64,000 nt of DNA from Stenotrophomonas nematodicola. GTDB lineage: Bacteria; Pseudomonadota; Gammaproteobacteria; Xanthomonadales; Xanthomonadaceae. Shown piece after piece: positions 28,672 through 38,661 of this stretch. Location of the stretch: the NCBI RefSeq assembly GCF_009467805.1, contig NZ_WIAY01000010.1, positions 1 through 64,000 on the forward strand, read 5' to 3'. The stretch's first letter is position 1; the number at the start of each line of letters is the position of its first letter. Both the position numbers and the translations under genes were made by a program. Under the pieces are notes generated by a model that did no database searches, was not told the origin of the DNA, and saw only the letters and a program-made list of their open reading frames with translations.

Positions 28672-29150
28672 AGAATTGCCGCTTCCTTCTGCTGATAAGC
28701 CGGGCCGGTGTATCGACGGACCCCGCTCACGGGCGGCCGATGGCGCGTCCGGGCATGCGCGACTACGCGGGATCCCCACTGCGAGTGCGTCGAAAACGAC
28801 ATCGCAGTTCCTTGAGTACCGGTGTAACCGGAGCGGCGTTCGCAGATTTGGCGACGCGTTGCAGATACTTGTCAGATCGTTGCAGGCGCTTCTTTATCGG
28901 CAGATCCGCCGCGATACTGGATCGGCTTTGGGTATCTGCATCGCGAGGCCCTGACATCATTTGTGATGCAGAGCACCTGTGAAGTGCGCATTTCAGCACA
29001 TTTGCTTCTGTGAAGAAGGGCGCGCCTCGCGTGATCGCAGGCGTTGTGAAGGCATCACTGCAGCGCACGATGGGCGCAGGCGCCGCCGTCAGCTAGGCTT
29101 GCGCGGCGGCGGACCAACGCCGCCGCATTCTCCGATGTGAAGGACGCCCC
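28672..29150. other. 479-bp intergenic region between divergent genes
   Basis: The region is noticeably less GC-rich than its surroundings and holds no convincing gene. It should carry the promoters of the AraC regulator (leftward) and the acidic protein gene (rightward). TGTGAAG occurs four times in direct orientation (28978, 29009, 29045, 29136), possibly half-sites of a CRP/Clp-type regulator, though none forms a full TGTGA-N6-TCACA site. A hairpin lies at 29103-29126. Confidence 0.5.
29103..29126 (+). repeat. GC-rich hairpin in the leader of the acidic protein gene
   Basis: GCGGCGGCG (29103-29111) pairs with CGCCGCCGC (29118-29126) around a 6-nt loop, 24 bp before the ATG at 29151. Without a T-tract it is more likely a leader structure than a terminator. 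Confidence 0.45.
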
Positions 29151-29546
29151 ATGAGTTATGACGTGATGGTTTTTGATCCCGCAGCCGCCCCGCGCGAGGT
29201 GGCCGCCTTCATCGCCTGGTTCGAACGCCAGGCCGAGTGGAATGAAGACCACGACTACGACGACGCATCGGTCAGTGCGCCGGCGCTGCAGGCGTGGTAC
29301 ACCGATATCACCACCGAGTATCCGCCGATGAACGGACCGCTCGCCGATGACGACGACGATCGGCCGCAGGTCACCGACTACAGCGTCGGCCGCCAGGTGA
29401 TCTACGCCGCCTTCGCGCACTCGGTGGCCGAGCATGCGCACGGCCGGGTGCAGGAACTTGCCCACCAGCACGGCCTGGGCTTCTTCGACGTGAGTGGCGA
29501 CGGTGCCATCGTGTATCCCGATGGCACCACCCTGATCCCGGCGTAA
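29151..29546 (+). CDS. Uncharacterised acidic protein
   Basis: A 131-residue soluble protein, strongly acidic in the centre (NEDHDYDDAS; ADDDDDRPQ). It opens with MSYDVMVFDP, which recurs in a family of small bacterial proteins of unknown function, and ends DVSGDGAIVYPDGTTLIPA. No signal peptide or membrane segment. ATG 29151 is preceded by AAGGAC. It stands alone between the AraC regulator and the convergent recD gene. Similar proteins occur as solitary accessory genes; an immunity-type role is only a guess. Confidence 0.75.
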   Translation: MSYDVMVFDPAAAPREVAAFIAWFERQAEWNEDHDYDDASVSAPALQAWYTDITTEYPPMNGPLADDDDDRPQVTDYSVGRQVIYAAFAHSVAEHAHGRVQELAHQHGLGFFDVSGDGAIVYPDGTTLIPA

Positions 29547-29555
29547 GCCGTCGGT

Positions 29556-31463
29556 CTAGAACAACGCGCCTTGTGACGGCGGCGGCTCGGCATGCTGTCC
29601 CGGTGGCACCGCCGCCGTATCGGTGTTCTCTCCCTGCAACCGCATTGCCAGCCCCGACAGGCGGCTGGCATGCCGCGCCAGTGCCGCCTCCATGACCTCT
29701 GCGCTGCCCAGCACGTGCAGGGCGTGGCGTGCGCGGGTCATGCCGGTGTAGATCAGCTCGCGCGAGAGCACGCGGTTGTCGCGGCGCGGCAGCTGCAGCC
29801 AGACCTCGTCGAACTCCGAGCCCTGCGCCTTGTGCACGGTCATCGCAAAAGCGCTCTCGTGCGCCGGCAGCGCACCGGGATGGAAGCCGCGTGGCTGGTC
29901 GGCGGTCTCGCCGGGGAACCAGGCCGTCACCGCGCCATGCCGGTCGCCCAGGCAGATGCCGATGTCGCCGTTGAACAGACGGTGGCGATAGCTGTTCTCG
30001 GTAATGAGCAGCAGGCGGCCGTGGAAGTAGCCGGGCGCCGCGCCCGGGCGCGGCACGCCGGCCAGCATCGCTTCGATGCGCGCGTTGAGCCCGCGTGCGC
30101 CCTGCGGCCCCTCACGCACTGCGGTCAACAGGCGGATGCGACCGGCATTGGCCAGCGCCTGGCCGGGGTCGGCCGCCTCACCCAGCCCGCGCCAATGCGC
30201 CAGCAGGTGCTCGCGGTGGTGCTGCAGGGGATCGCTCTGGTCGTCGTGGAAGTGCACGCCGGCCAGCGCGCTGCCGCGCAGCAGCGCCACGGCGGTGGCG
30301 CTGTCGCCCTCGCGCACGGCATGTGCCAGCGGTGCCAGGTCGAGCGCGTCGGTCTGACGGTAGCCGCGCTGCAGCTGCACGCGGCGGCCGGCAAACGGCG
30401 TGGCCGCCGCCAGCGGTTGCAGGGCGGCCGGTGCCAGCAGCGTGCGCAGGGCCTGCGCATCGTCGGCCTGGGTGCCCAGGCCATCGCCGCTGGCACGCAG
30501 GATCGCGCTGAGCACATCGCCGGCTTCCACCGAGGGCAGCTGGTCCGGATCGCCGAGCAGCACCAGCCGGGTGCCGGAGGCCACCGCGTCGACCAGCTTG
30601 GTCATCAACGGCAGATCGATCATCGACGCTTCGTCGACCACCACCACGTCGAACGGCAGCGGATTGTCGCGGTGGTGGCGGAAGCGCGGCGAATCGGGGA
30701 TCACGCCGAGCAGGCGATGCAGGGTGGTGCCGGTCGCGGGCATGGCGTCGCACAGGGCCGGTGCGATGCCGACCAGGCGCAGGCGCTGCACGGCCAGCCG
30801 CAGGCTCTCGGCCATGCGCTCGGCGGCGCGTCCGGTCGGTGCCGCCAGGGCCACGCGCGGCACCGGTCGATCGGCCTGCACGGCCTGTGCGGCAAGCAGC
30901 ACCAGCAGCCGCGCGATGGTGGTGGTCTTGCCGGTACCGGGTCCACCGGTGACCAGTACCAGCGGGTGGCGCAGCGCGATGGCGGCGGCGCGCGCCTGGT
31001 GGTCGATGCCATCGTGCGCCTGCGGGAACAGCTGGGCAAACAGCGCCGCGAGCGCGGCCGGTTCGTCCGTGGCCAGCGTGTGCGAGGCGATGCGCTGCAG
31101 GCCGGTGGCCAGGCGGCGCTCGTACTCGCGGTAGCGGCGCAGGTAGAGCAACCCATTCTCCAGCACCAGCGGAACATCGCCCGCGTCGGCATCGGCCGTG
31201 TCGGGCACCTCCACCCAGGGCGAGGCGCGCAGCTGCGCCAGCCATGCCGCTGCAGGGGGCCAATCGGCGGGCGTGTCCACCAGCCGCTGCGGACAGCAAG
31301 GGTCGAAGCCGGCGTGGCCCTGCGACACCGCCAGCGAGGCCAGCGCGGCCGCCGCCAGGACGCTGTCCGGGGTGTCCGGACGCAGCCGGCGCAGGCTGTT
31401 CGCCAATGCGTGGTCGAGGGTACGCAGCGCGTTGCTGCGGTAGAGCGCGGCGAGCAGGCTCAT
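29556..31463 (-). CDS. recD: Exodeoxyribonuclease V subunit alpha (RecD)
   Basis: A 635-residue 5'-3' SF1 helicase subunit of RecBCD. Walker A GGPGTGKTTTIARLL, Walker B VVVDEASMIDLPLM, the ALAAPTGRAAERM segment and the C-terminal motif FAMTVHKAQGSEFDEVWL are all present. The ATG overlaps the recB stop by 4 bp. With recC and recB it forms one leftward operon ordered recC-recB-recD, for double-strand-break repair and degradation of linear foreign DNA. Confidence 0.95.
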   Translation of the reverse strand: MSLLAALYRSNALRTLDHALANSLRRLRPDTPDSVLAAAALASLAVSQGHAGFDPCCPQRLVDTPADWPPAAAWLAQLRASPWVEVPDTADADAGDVPLVLENGLLYLRRYREYERRLATGLQRIASHTLATDEPAALAALFAQLFPQAHDGIDHQARAAAIALRHPLVLVTGGPGTGKTTTIARLLVLLAAQAVQADRPVPRVALAAPTGRAAERMAESLRLAVQRLRLVGIAPALCDAMPATGTTLHRLLGVIPDSPRFRHHRDNPLPFDVVVVDEASMIDLPLMTKLVDAVASGTRLVLLGDPDQLPSVEAGDVLSAILRASGDGLGTQADDAQALRTLLAPAALQPLAAATPFAGRRVQLQRGYRQTDALDLAPLAHAVREGDSATAVALLRGSALAGVHFHDDQSDPLQHHREHLLAHWRGLGEAADPGQALANAGRIRLLTAVREGPQGARGLNARIEAMLAGVPRPGAAPGYFHGRLLLITENSYRHRLFNGDIGICLGDRHGAVTAWFPGETADQPRGFHPGALPAHESAFAMTVHKAQGSEFDEVWLQLPRRDNRVLSRELIYTGMTRARHALHVLGSAEVMEAALARHASRLSGLAMRLQGENTDTAAVPPGQHAEPPPSQGALF

Positions 31464-34400
31464 GCCTCCCCCCGTGCGCGTGCAGCCATGCGTGCCTGGG
31501 CATGCTCGCCCCCGGCGAACAGGGCGTCCATCGCATCGACCAGCACCGGGTCGAATCGGTGCGCATACACCCCGGGGCTGTCGGCGCGGGTGGCATCCAG
31601 GCCACGGCAGAACAGGTAGCGGATGCCGCCCATGTCGCGCGCCAGGTCATACTGCGCGCCCAGCCGGAAGCGCAGCCACCGGTGCAGCGCCACGGTGTAG
31701 ATCAGCGCCTGCAGGTCGTACTCGCTGTGCTGCATGGCGGTGGCCAGCCGTGCCGGGTCGTAGCCGGGCAGCCGGTTGGATTTGTAGTCGAGCACGTACC
31801 AGCGGCCATCGCGCACGTAGGTGAGATCGATCTTGCCGGTCATCAGGCCCTCCAGCCGGCGCCGCGTGCCGAAGCCCCGCCGCTCGCGCACCAGGCCGTG
31901 CGCGTGCAGCAGGTCGAGCAGTGCCGGCACGGCGGTGGGCTGCATGGCGAAGTGGAACTCGATTTCGGCGCGGCGCGCGTCGGCAGGCACGTCGTGCAGC
32001 GCGCCCCCCTCGGGCAGGGCCACGGTCAACGTCTGCCCCACCAGTGCGGTCAGCATGTCCACGCCATCGTCGAGGTCTTCGTCGGCATAGCCTTCCTGCG
32101 CCAGGGCATCGCGCAGTACCTGCGCCTGCTCTTCCGGCGCCGGTTGCCCGGGCTGCCAGCCCGCCCAGCGCGCGAAGTCGGTGTTCTCCAGCGCATCGTG
32201 CAGGACATTGCCGAAGCGGCTGCCCGTGAAGCGCGGGTCGACCGGGTCCGCGCCGGCGACGGTGTCCGGCCCGGCCTCGACCGCCGGGTCGATGCCGGCC
32301 GGTTCGTCTGCCGCAGGCGCCGGCGCTTCGGTCGCGGCGGCTTCGGTGTCGTGCCCGGCGTCGGCGTGCGCCAACTGGGTGAAGCTGTACACCCACCAAT
32401 CGTGCGGCACGCGCCGGGTCAGCGCGCGCACCGGCGGCAGTTCGCCCTCGGCAACGAACGCAAGCTGGGCCGGGCGCGGCTCGGCGGGTCCCTCGACCAC
32501 AGCGATGTCCGGGTGCGAACGCAGCGCATCCAGGTCCGACAGCATCGGTGCCAGGCGGGTTCTGGCCAGGCCGGTGAGGTCGCCGGCGGCGATCCACAGC
32601 GCGTGTTCGGCCCGGGTCAGACCCACGTACAGCAGCCGCGCGTCTTCGGCGTTCTGCTCCAGCGCGGCGCGCTCGACGGCCGCGTTCCACGCCTCGTCGT
32701 GGTCCAGTTTCCAGTGCAGCTCGCGGCGGCCGTTGGCGTGCACGGTGCAGTTGGAATCGGCACGGTTGCCACCGCCATCGATGCCCACGAACGGCAGGAA
32801 CACCAGCGGATACTCCAGGCCCTTGCTCTTGTGCAGGGTGATGATCTGCACGCGGCGCGCATCCGATTCGAGCCGCAGCAGCTGCTGCTCGTCGTTCTGG
32901 TCGGCGTGCGCCATCTGGACCTGCAGCCAGTCCAGCAGGCCATGCATGCCCAGGGTGTGCCCGGCCGCCTGCTGCAGCAGTTCGCCCAGCTGCAGGTAAT
33001 TGGTCAGGCGACGCTCGCCATCGAGCAGGCCGAGCAGACGCTCGGCGTGCTCGGCGCACAGATCGGCGATCACCGCGAACGGGCCGCCGCGCTGCCAGCG
33101 CTCGCGCCACAGCAGCAGGCGCAGCTGGAAGGTGCGCTGCGACTCACCCTCGCGTTCCATCGCGTCGATGGCCTGTGCGTCTTCGCCCAGCAGCACAGTG
33201 GAGAGCGCCGCGCGCAGGCGCCCTTCATCGGCAGGTTGCAGCAGCGCGAGCAGCAGCAGGCGCAGTTCGTGGGCCTCGTCGGTGGCGTACAGGCTCTGCT
33301 TGCCGGCGGCCACGGCAGGAATACCAACCGCGCCCAGCGCCTGCTGGATGCGCGTGGCTTCCTTGTGCGAGCGCACCAGTACGGCGATGTCGCCGGGCTG
33401 TACCGGATGCCCACGCAGCAGCGCGCGGCCCTGCCGCGCCTGGACGAGAATGCGGTGGATCTCGGCCACGCAGGCATCGCTGGCCTGCTGGCGCGACGCA
33501 TCGGCCTTGAGCGCGCCACCGTCGGGGTTGTGCAGCACGCGCACGGTCAGGCCCGGTGCGGGCGCGCCGTCACGCAGGAAGTCGTCGTCGCTGCGGGTGC
33601 TGCCCGGGTGCACCGGTTCGAAGGCGATGTCCTCTTCCAGGAACGCGCGCTCGCCGGCATGGGCGTACAGCGCTTCGATCGCATGCAGCACGGCCGGACG
33701 CGAGCGGAAGTTGCGGTCCAGCGCGGGGGCGGCGTCCGCCTGTCGCTTGGCCTTGAGGTAGGTGTGGATATCGCCGCCGCGGAACCCGTAGATGGCCTGC
33801 TTCGGATCGCCGATCAGGAACAGCGCCGGGGCCAGTCCGGCGTCCTCCGTCTCCTCGGAGCGGCCGAACACCCGCTGGAAGATGCCCCACTGGCGATCGT
33901 CGGTATCCTGGAATTCGTCCACCAGCGCGATCGCGTACTGCGCCCGCAGCTGCCGCACCAGCGTGGCGCGGTGCGGGCCGTCGAGCGCATCGGCCACGCC
34001 CTCGATCAGATCGTCGTAGGTCTGCACGCGGCCGATCCGCTTGAGCTCGGCCAGGCGCGCGCGCGCCTCGGCGCGCAACGCGTGCAGGAACACGATGGCC
34101 GCCTGCCGCAGCCACTGTTCACGGGCATCGGCGGCATGCCACCAGCGCTGCAGCGCGTCGAACAGGGGCGAGCTCGGGCACTGCCCCTGCTCGGCGTCCC
34201 GGCAGAACGCCAGCAGGTTCACCGGCAGCAGCTTGCCCAGGTGGGTCTTGTCGCCGCGGGCCCAGTGCTGCGTGGCCACGCCGGCGAACAGCTCGCCGAA
34301 GGCCTTGTCGAAGCTCGGCCGTTTCGCGCGGCGGCCATCAAACACCTTGCGGTCGAAGGCGCTCGCGATCTGCGCCTGCGCGTCTTCTGCATGCGCCGGG

Positions 34401-35104
34401 ATCGCCTCGGCCAGCGCGGCGGCCGCGGCGTCCAGCTGCGGCGCGGGATCGGGGCAGGTCTGGGTCGGTGCCGCCGGCAGCAGCGGCAACGGTTTGATCA
34501 GGGTCGCCAGATCGCCGGCCAGCGCATCGGGCGTGGACCACAGCCAGGTCAGCGCCTCGACGGTGGCCGGGTCGTTGGCATGGACGCGCCACAGGTCGGC
34601 CGCCAGTTCGTCGTGCAGCTCGCGTTCGCTCGGCAGCAGCGTCGGTGGGTCGAAGGTGTGCCCGCTCTCCAGGGCGTGCTCGCGCAGCACACGGGTGCAG
34701 AAGCCGTGGATGGTGAAGATCGCGGCGAGGTCGATTTCGTCGGCCGCAGTCTGCAGCCGCCGCGCGAGTGCGGCCGGGGTTTCCTCGCCGCGCGCCAGCT
34801 GGCGCTGCAGGAGGGCGCGGGTCAGCACCACGTCGGGGCCGTCGTCGGGGGATGGCGCGCGCTCGACCAGTTGGGCCGCCAGGGCCAGCCGCTCGCGGAT
34901 GCGCTTGCGCAGTTCCTGGGTGGCCGCATCGGTGAAGGTCACCGCCAGGATCTGGCCGATGCGCCAGCCCTTCTCCACCACCAGGCGGGTGAACAGCGTG
35001 GCCAGGGTGAAGGTCTTGCCGGTGCCGGCACTGGCCTCGATCAGGCGCACGCCGTCCAGCGGCAGCGCCAGGTAGGGATCATCGAGCAGGGTGTGGTCGT
35101 TCAT
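31460..35104 (-). CDS. recB: Exodeoxyribonuclease V subunit beta (RecB)
   Basis: A 1214-residue helicase-nuclease subunit. The N-terminal UvrD-like helicase has Walker A IEASAGTGKTFTL, VTFTDAATQELRKRI, and IALVDEFQDTDDRQWGIF (motif II). The C-terminal RecB nuclease domain has GKIDLTYV and VLDYKSNRL, giving the Asp...Asp-x-Lys active site. It overlaps recC upstream and recD downstream by ATGA. Slightly longer than the E. coli protein (1180) with a Glu/Ala/Asp-rich linker (about residues 920-960). Confidence 0.95.
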   Translation of the reverse strand: MNDHTLLDDPYLALPLDGVRLIEASAGTGKTFTLATLFTRLVVEKGWRIGQILAVTFTDAATQELRKRIRERLALAAQLVERAPSPDDGPDVVLTRALLQRQLARGEETPAALARRLQTAADEIDLAAIFTIHGFCTRVLREHALESGHTFDPPTLLPSERELHDELAADLWRVHANDPATVEALTWLWSTPDALAGDLATLIKPLPLLPAAPTQTCPDPAPQLDAAAAALAEAIPAHAEDAQAQIASAFDRKVFDGRRAKRPSFDKAFGELFAGVATQHWARGDKTHLGKLLPVNLLAFCRDAEQGQCPSSPLFDALQRWWHAADAREQWLRQAAIVFLHALRAEARARLAELKRIGRVQTYDDLIEGVADALDGPHRATLVRQLRAQYAIALVDEFQDTDDRQWGIFQRVFGRSEETEDAGLAPALFLIGDPKQAIYGFRGGDIHTYLKAKRQADAAPALDRNFRSRPAVLHAIEALYAHAGERAFLEEDIAFEPVHPGSTRSDDDFLRDGAPAPGLTVRVLHNPDGGALKADASRQQASDACVAEIHRILVQARQGRALLRGHPVQPGDIAVLVRSHKEATRIQQALGAVGIPAVAAGKQSLYATDEAHELRLLLLALLQPADEGRLRAALSTVLLGEDAQAIDAMEREGESQRTFQLRLLLWRERWQRGGPFAVIADLCAEHAERLLGLLDGERRLTNYLQLGELLQQAAGHTLGMHGLLDWLQVQMAHADQNDEQQLLRLESDARRVQIITLHKSKGLEYPLVFLPFVGIDGGGNRADSNCTVHANGRRELHWKLDHDEAWNAAVERAALEQNAEDARLLYVGLTRAEHALWIAAGDLTGLARTRLAPMLSDLDALRSHPDIAVVEGPAEPRPAQLAFVAEGELPPVRALTRRVPHDWWVYSFTQLAHADAGHDTEAAATEAPAPAADEPAGIDPAVEAGPDTVAGADPVDPRFTGSRFGNVLHDALENTDFARWAGWQPGQPAPEEQAQVLRDALAQEGYADEDLDDGVDMLTALVGQTLTVALPEGGALHDVPADARRAEIEFHFAMQPTAVPALLDLLHAHGLVRERRGFGTRRRLEGLMTGKIDLTYVRDGRWYVLDYKSNRLPGYDPARLATAMQHSEYDLQALIYTVALHRWLRFRLGAQYDLARDMGGIRYLFCRGLDATRADSPGVYAHRFDPVLVDAMDALFAGGEHAQARMAARARGEA

Positions 35105-38100
35105 TGCGCGGCTCCTTCCTCATCGAAGCCCGGGAAGACCCGGCCTTCGCGCACCGCGGTGAACACCACGAAGCTGGTGTGCAGCAGTTGGCGGTAACTG
35201 TCGGCGGTGGCGAACGGATCGCGACCGCGCAGGGCCAGCTGGTAGCTGGCGCCGCTGGATTCGGCCCAACTGCGCTCGCTGCCATGCCACTTGGCATAGC
35301 CCTCGGTGGCACGCTTGGCCTCCGCGGCGGTGTACAGCGCCCAGCCGGTGGACGGGCCGTACAGCAACGGCGCACGCAGGCCCTCACTGCGCAGCTGCAG
35401 CAGGCGGCGCAGGGCGGCGCGTGCCTGGTCGGCAGGCAGCGGCGCCAGCACGTGCGGGCCCAGCCCCTCGTCGCCGGCATCGTGGAACTGGACCAGCGGC
35501 AACGCATCGCCCGCCGCGTTGGCAAGCAGCCAGTCCAGTCCCTGGCGGATGGCCGCGCGACCGTTCAGGCGATCCGCGCGCAGGCGCGCCAGCCCATGCG
35601 GGTACACGTCATCCACGCGCCCGTGCAGGCGCATGCCATCAATGTCCACCTCGTAGCGGCGGCTGTCGGCCACGCTGCCGGCCTGCCAGGCCGCCAACGC
35701 GTCTGCATAGGGTTCGGTCTGCGCCTGCAGCGCCGCGAACTGGCGCTCGCCCAGCGCGCCGGACGGCACCAGAGCGCGGGCGCGCAGGCGGGGATACAAC
35801 GGCGCTTCGTCCCCGGCCAGCGTGGCGGCGATCACCGCGTGCTGCAGGTGGACCTTGTCGTGGCCACGCGACGCCATCACCAGCGGCTCGACGTCGTCGG
35901 CACTGCCCACCTCGTCGGGCAGGCGCAGGCCAAGGCGCTGGGACAGGAACTGGCTGGCCGGATCGGTGAGGAAGCGGCGCAGCGCGTCCAGGCCCAGGTC
36001 GGCTTCCAGGCCTGCGGTCTCCGACGGCGGCAGCGCCTGGGCGAACCACGGCGCCAGCGCGCGGCGGGTACCGCCCAGCGACCCGGCCGCGGGGTGCCAC
36101 TGCTGGCGGTAGCTGAAGCGCCGGGGCTCATCGCCGCCGCCGAAGGCAGCCGGGGCGAAGGGCTGCAGCGAATGCCGCACGGTCATCTGCCGGGCCACCG
36201 TCGCCGGCGCCTGGTGGTACTCGGCCGCCGCGTCGATCAGTTCGCTGACCAGCACCGACGGTTCGCGCACGCTGCCATCGCGCGGGTCGGCGCCAAGGTA
36301 GCTCAGGTAGAACACGTCCTGCGCCGAGGCGAACAGCTGCAGGAACAGGAAACGGTCATCCTCGCGCAGCGATCGGTCGCCATGCCGGCGCTTGTCCGTG
36401 CCCAGTTCGGCGGTGAGCTGGTTGAGGCCGGCGGCCGGATCGCGCCGCGGGAAGTCGCCGTCGTTCAATCCCAGCACGCAGATCACCCGGAACGGCAGCA
36501 GACGCATCGGCACCATGCGGCCGAAGCTGACGCCGCCGGTCAGCAGCGGTGCGCGGGTATCGGCCTGGGCCAGCGCGCCGGCGAAGTGCGCGCGCACCAC
36601 CTCCGGCGGCACCTCGCCCTGATAGCCGGCGGTGGCCGCGTCACGGGCGAAGTCGTTGATCAGCTTGCGCAGGCGCTCCAGCGCGCGCTGGCTGTTGGCC
36701 GCCTGCGGCGGGTCGGGCAGCAGCGCATCCAGCATGGCCAGCAACCGCTGGCGCCACTGCGCCGGCGACAGCGCCTGGCCAAGCGCCTTCTGATAGCGCG
36801 CCAGCACGCGCAGCAGGCCAAGCAGCCGGTCCAGCGCGTCCAGCGCACTGCCTTCCAGCTCCGGCCACGGCGCCACGCCGGCGATGTCGTCGTCGCTGCC
36901 GCTGGCATGGCCGAGCAGCAGCCGGTCGAGCGCGAACTGCCAGGTGAAAGCGTCATCGTCCGGTGCCTGGTGCTCGCGGCGGTGCGCGGCATCCAGCCCC
37001 CAGCGCGCGCCCGCCGCGTCCAGCCAGTCGTGCAGGCGGTCGAACGCCGCTGCGTCCAGACCGGCGGCGTCGGCCAGCGGCGCGCTGGCGAGCAGGTCGA
37101 GCACTTCGTTCACCCCGAAGCGCGACACCGGCAGGCCGAGCAGGTGCACGAACACATCGGCCAGCGGCTCACCGGCCAGCGGGCTGGTATCGGCCAGCGC
37201 ATAGGGAATGTGCTCTTCGCCACCGCTGCGCCCGCCGAACACCGCTTCCAGGTACGGCACATAGGGGTCGATGTCCGGGGCCAGCACCGCGATGTCGCGG
37301 GCCTGCAGCGGTGGATCGAACCGGTTGTCCTGCAGCAGGCCGCGCAGCTGGTCATGCAGCACCTGCAGTTCACGCAGGCGCGTATGGCAGGCATGCACCT
37401 GCAGGCTGGGATCGTCATGGCGCAGCGCCTGGCGACGCGGGCCGGCCGGTTCGCCGCGGCGGTGGAACAGGTCGCGCTGCAGGCGATGCAGCAGGCTGTC
37501 CGACAGCCCGCCCTGGTCCAGCGTGGGGCCGGTATCTTCCTCGGGATCGTCGTAGGCGGCGATCTCACCGGCCGGGTGCACCACCTCGTAGCTGCCCAGC
37601 ACGGCCATGAAGTCGCGGCCTGCCGCACCCCACGCCTGCAGCAGGCGGTTCTCGCCGGCGCTGCCGCCGAACGGATCGGCCGCGCCGCTGCGCAGCTTCT
37701 CGCCCAGGGTCTGAAGGTCGCCCCAGTACGCCTGGGTCGGCGTGGGCAGGTAGAAATGCATCGTGCCGACCCGCGCCTGGGTCGCCATCACCCGCAGCAC
37801 GTCCGGCGAGATGTTGAGCGTGGCGAAGGCGAACACGCGCGCGGGCAGGCCCTGCGGCACCGGCTTGCCTGCGCCCTCGAACCGCTCCAGGTAGGCGTGG
37901 ATGCGGCGCGCGCGGTACTGCTCGCCACTGGCGATGTGCCGCCACAGGATGGCCTGCGGATCGTTCGGTTCGGCACCGGCTTCCCAGCGCAGCAGCCAAT
38001 CGCGACGCCAGGCCTGGTACTTCTCGAACACCGCCGCCAGCTCGCCGGCCAGCGCCCACGGCTTGAGCGGATCGGCCGCCGACAGGTACGCCTGCAGCGC

Positions 38101-38448
38101 GCGCATCGGCGGGCGCGCCATCAGCGTGGCGTCCTGCAGCGCCGCGTACAGCCGCCAGCGCAGCCCTTCGGCGTTGAGATCGTCGTGTTCGCCCGGCACG
38201 TTGGCGTTGAGCGCGCGCGCCACGAACTCACCCGGGGTGAGGAAGGTCAGGTTGGCGGCGATGCCATACTCGGCCGCCAGCGTGGACTGCAGCCAGCGGC
38301 GCATGGCCACCTGCGGGATCAGCACCACCTCCGGTTCGAGCACGGATTGGCCCGGTACCGGCGTGCGCACTTCGGCAGCCAGCAGGGCGGCCAGCACATC
38401 GAGCGCGTTGGAGTGGTACAGGCGGAAATCGGAAACAGCGTGGGTCAT
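35101..38448 (-). CDS. recC: Exodeoxyribonuclease V subunit gamma (RecC)
   Basis: A 1115-residue RecC, the Chi-recognition subunit. It begins FRLYHSNALDVLAALLA, the usual start of RecC, and contains the inactive helicase and nuclease folds of the family (for example RVICVLGLNDGDFPRRDPAA). ATG 38448 removes 38 upstream residues lacking family resemblance. First gene of recCBD, divergent from mlaF across 213 bp. Confidence 0.93.
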   Translation of the reverse strand: MTHAVSDFRLYHSNALDVLAALLAAEVRTPVPGQSVLEPEVVLIPQVAMRRWLQSTLAAEYGIAANLTFLTPGEFVARALNANVPGEHDDLNAEGLRWRLYAALQDATLMARPPMRALQAYLSAADPLKPWALAGELAAVFEKYQAWRRDWLLRWEAGAEPNDPQAILWRHIASGEQYRARRIHAYLERFEGAGKPVPQGLPARVFAFATLNISPDVLRVMATQARVGTMHFYLPTPTQAYWGDLQTLGEKLRSGAADPFGGSAGENRLLQAWGAAGRDFMAVLGSYEVVHPAGEIAAYDDPEEDTGPTLDQGGLSDSLLHRLQRDLFHRRGEPAGPRRQALRHDDPSLQVHACHTRLRELQVLHDQLRGLLQDNRFDPPLQARDIAVLAPDIDPYVPYLEAVFGGRSGGEEHIPYALADTSPLAGEPLADVFVHLLGLPVSRFGVNEVLDLLASAPLADAAGLDAAAFDRLHDWLDAAGARWGLDAAHRREHQAPDDDAFTWQFALDRLLLGHASGSDDDIAGVAPWPELEGSALDALDRLLGLLRVLARYQKALGQALSPAQWRQRLLAMLDALLPDPPQAANSQRALERLRKLINDFARDAATAGYQGEVPPEVVRAHFAGALAQADTRAPLLTGGVSFGRMVPMRLLPFRVICVLGLNDGDFPRRDPAAGLNQLTAELGTDKRRHGDRSLREDDRFLFLQLFASAQDVFYLSYLGADPRDGSVREPSVLVSELIDAAAEYHQAPATVARQMTVRHSLQPFAPAAFGGGDEPRRFSYRQQWHPAAGSLGGTRRALAPWFAQALPPSETAGLEADLGLDALRRFLTDPASQFLSQRLGLRLPDEVGSADDVEPLVMASRGHDKVHLQHAVIAATLAGDEAPLYPRLRARALVPSGALGERQFAALQAQTEPYADALAAWQAGSVADSRRYEVDIDGMRLHGRVDDVYPHGLARLRADRLNGRAAIRQGLDWLLANAAGDALPLVQFHDAGDEGLGPHVLAPLPADQARAALRRLLQLRSEGLRAPLLYGPSTGWALYTAAEAKRATEGYAKWHGSERSWAESSGASYQLALRGRDPFATADSYRQLLHTSFVVFTAVREGRVFPGFDEEGAAQ

Positions 38449-38661
38449 CGCAGGAGTGTGCCGCAGCGGGCGCACCGACGCAGCGCGGCGGCACGCACGG
38501 AGGAGGAATGGCGTGTTCCATCGCCGGCCGACACGGTGTGTTGCAGCGCCCGTCAGGGCCACGGCCGTTGTTCCGGCATGGGGGCGTGCGACAATACTGC
38601 ACGGTCCAGTTCGGTTATGTTCAGCCGTTCACCACGATCTTACAACGTTGGAAATTTGTTA

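Noticed and set aside
28676..28954. A 92-codon frame between araC and the acidic protein gene
   Set aside because: No ribosome binding site or family resemblance, and it overlaps the araC promoter region.
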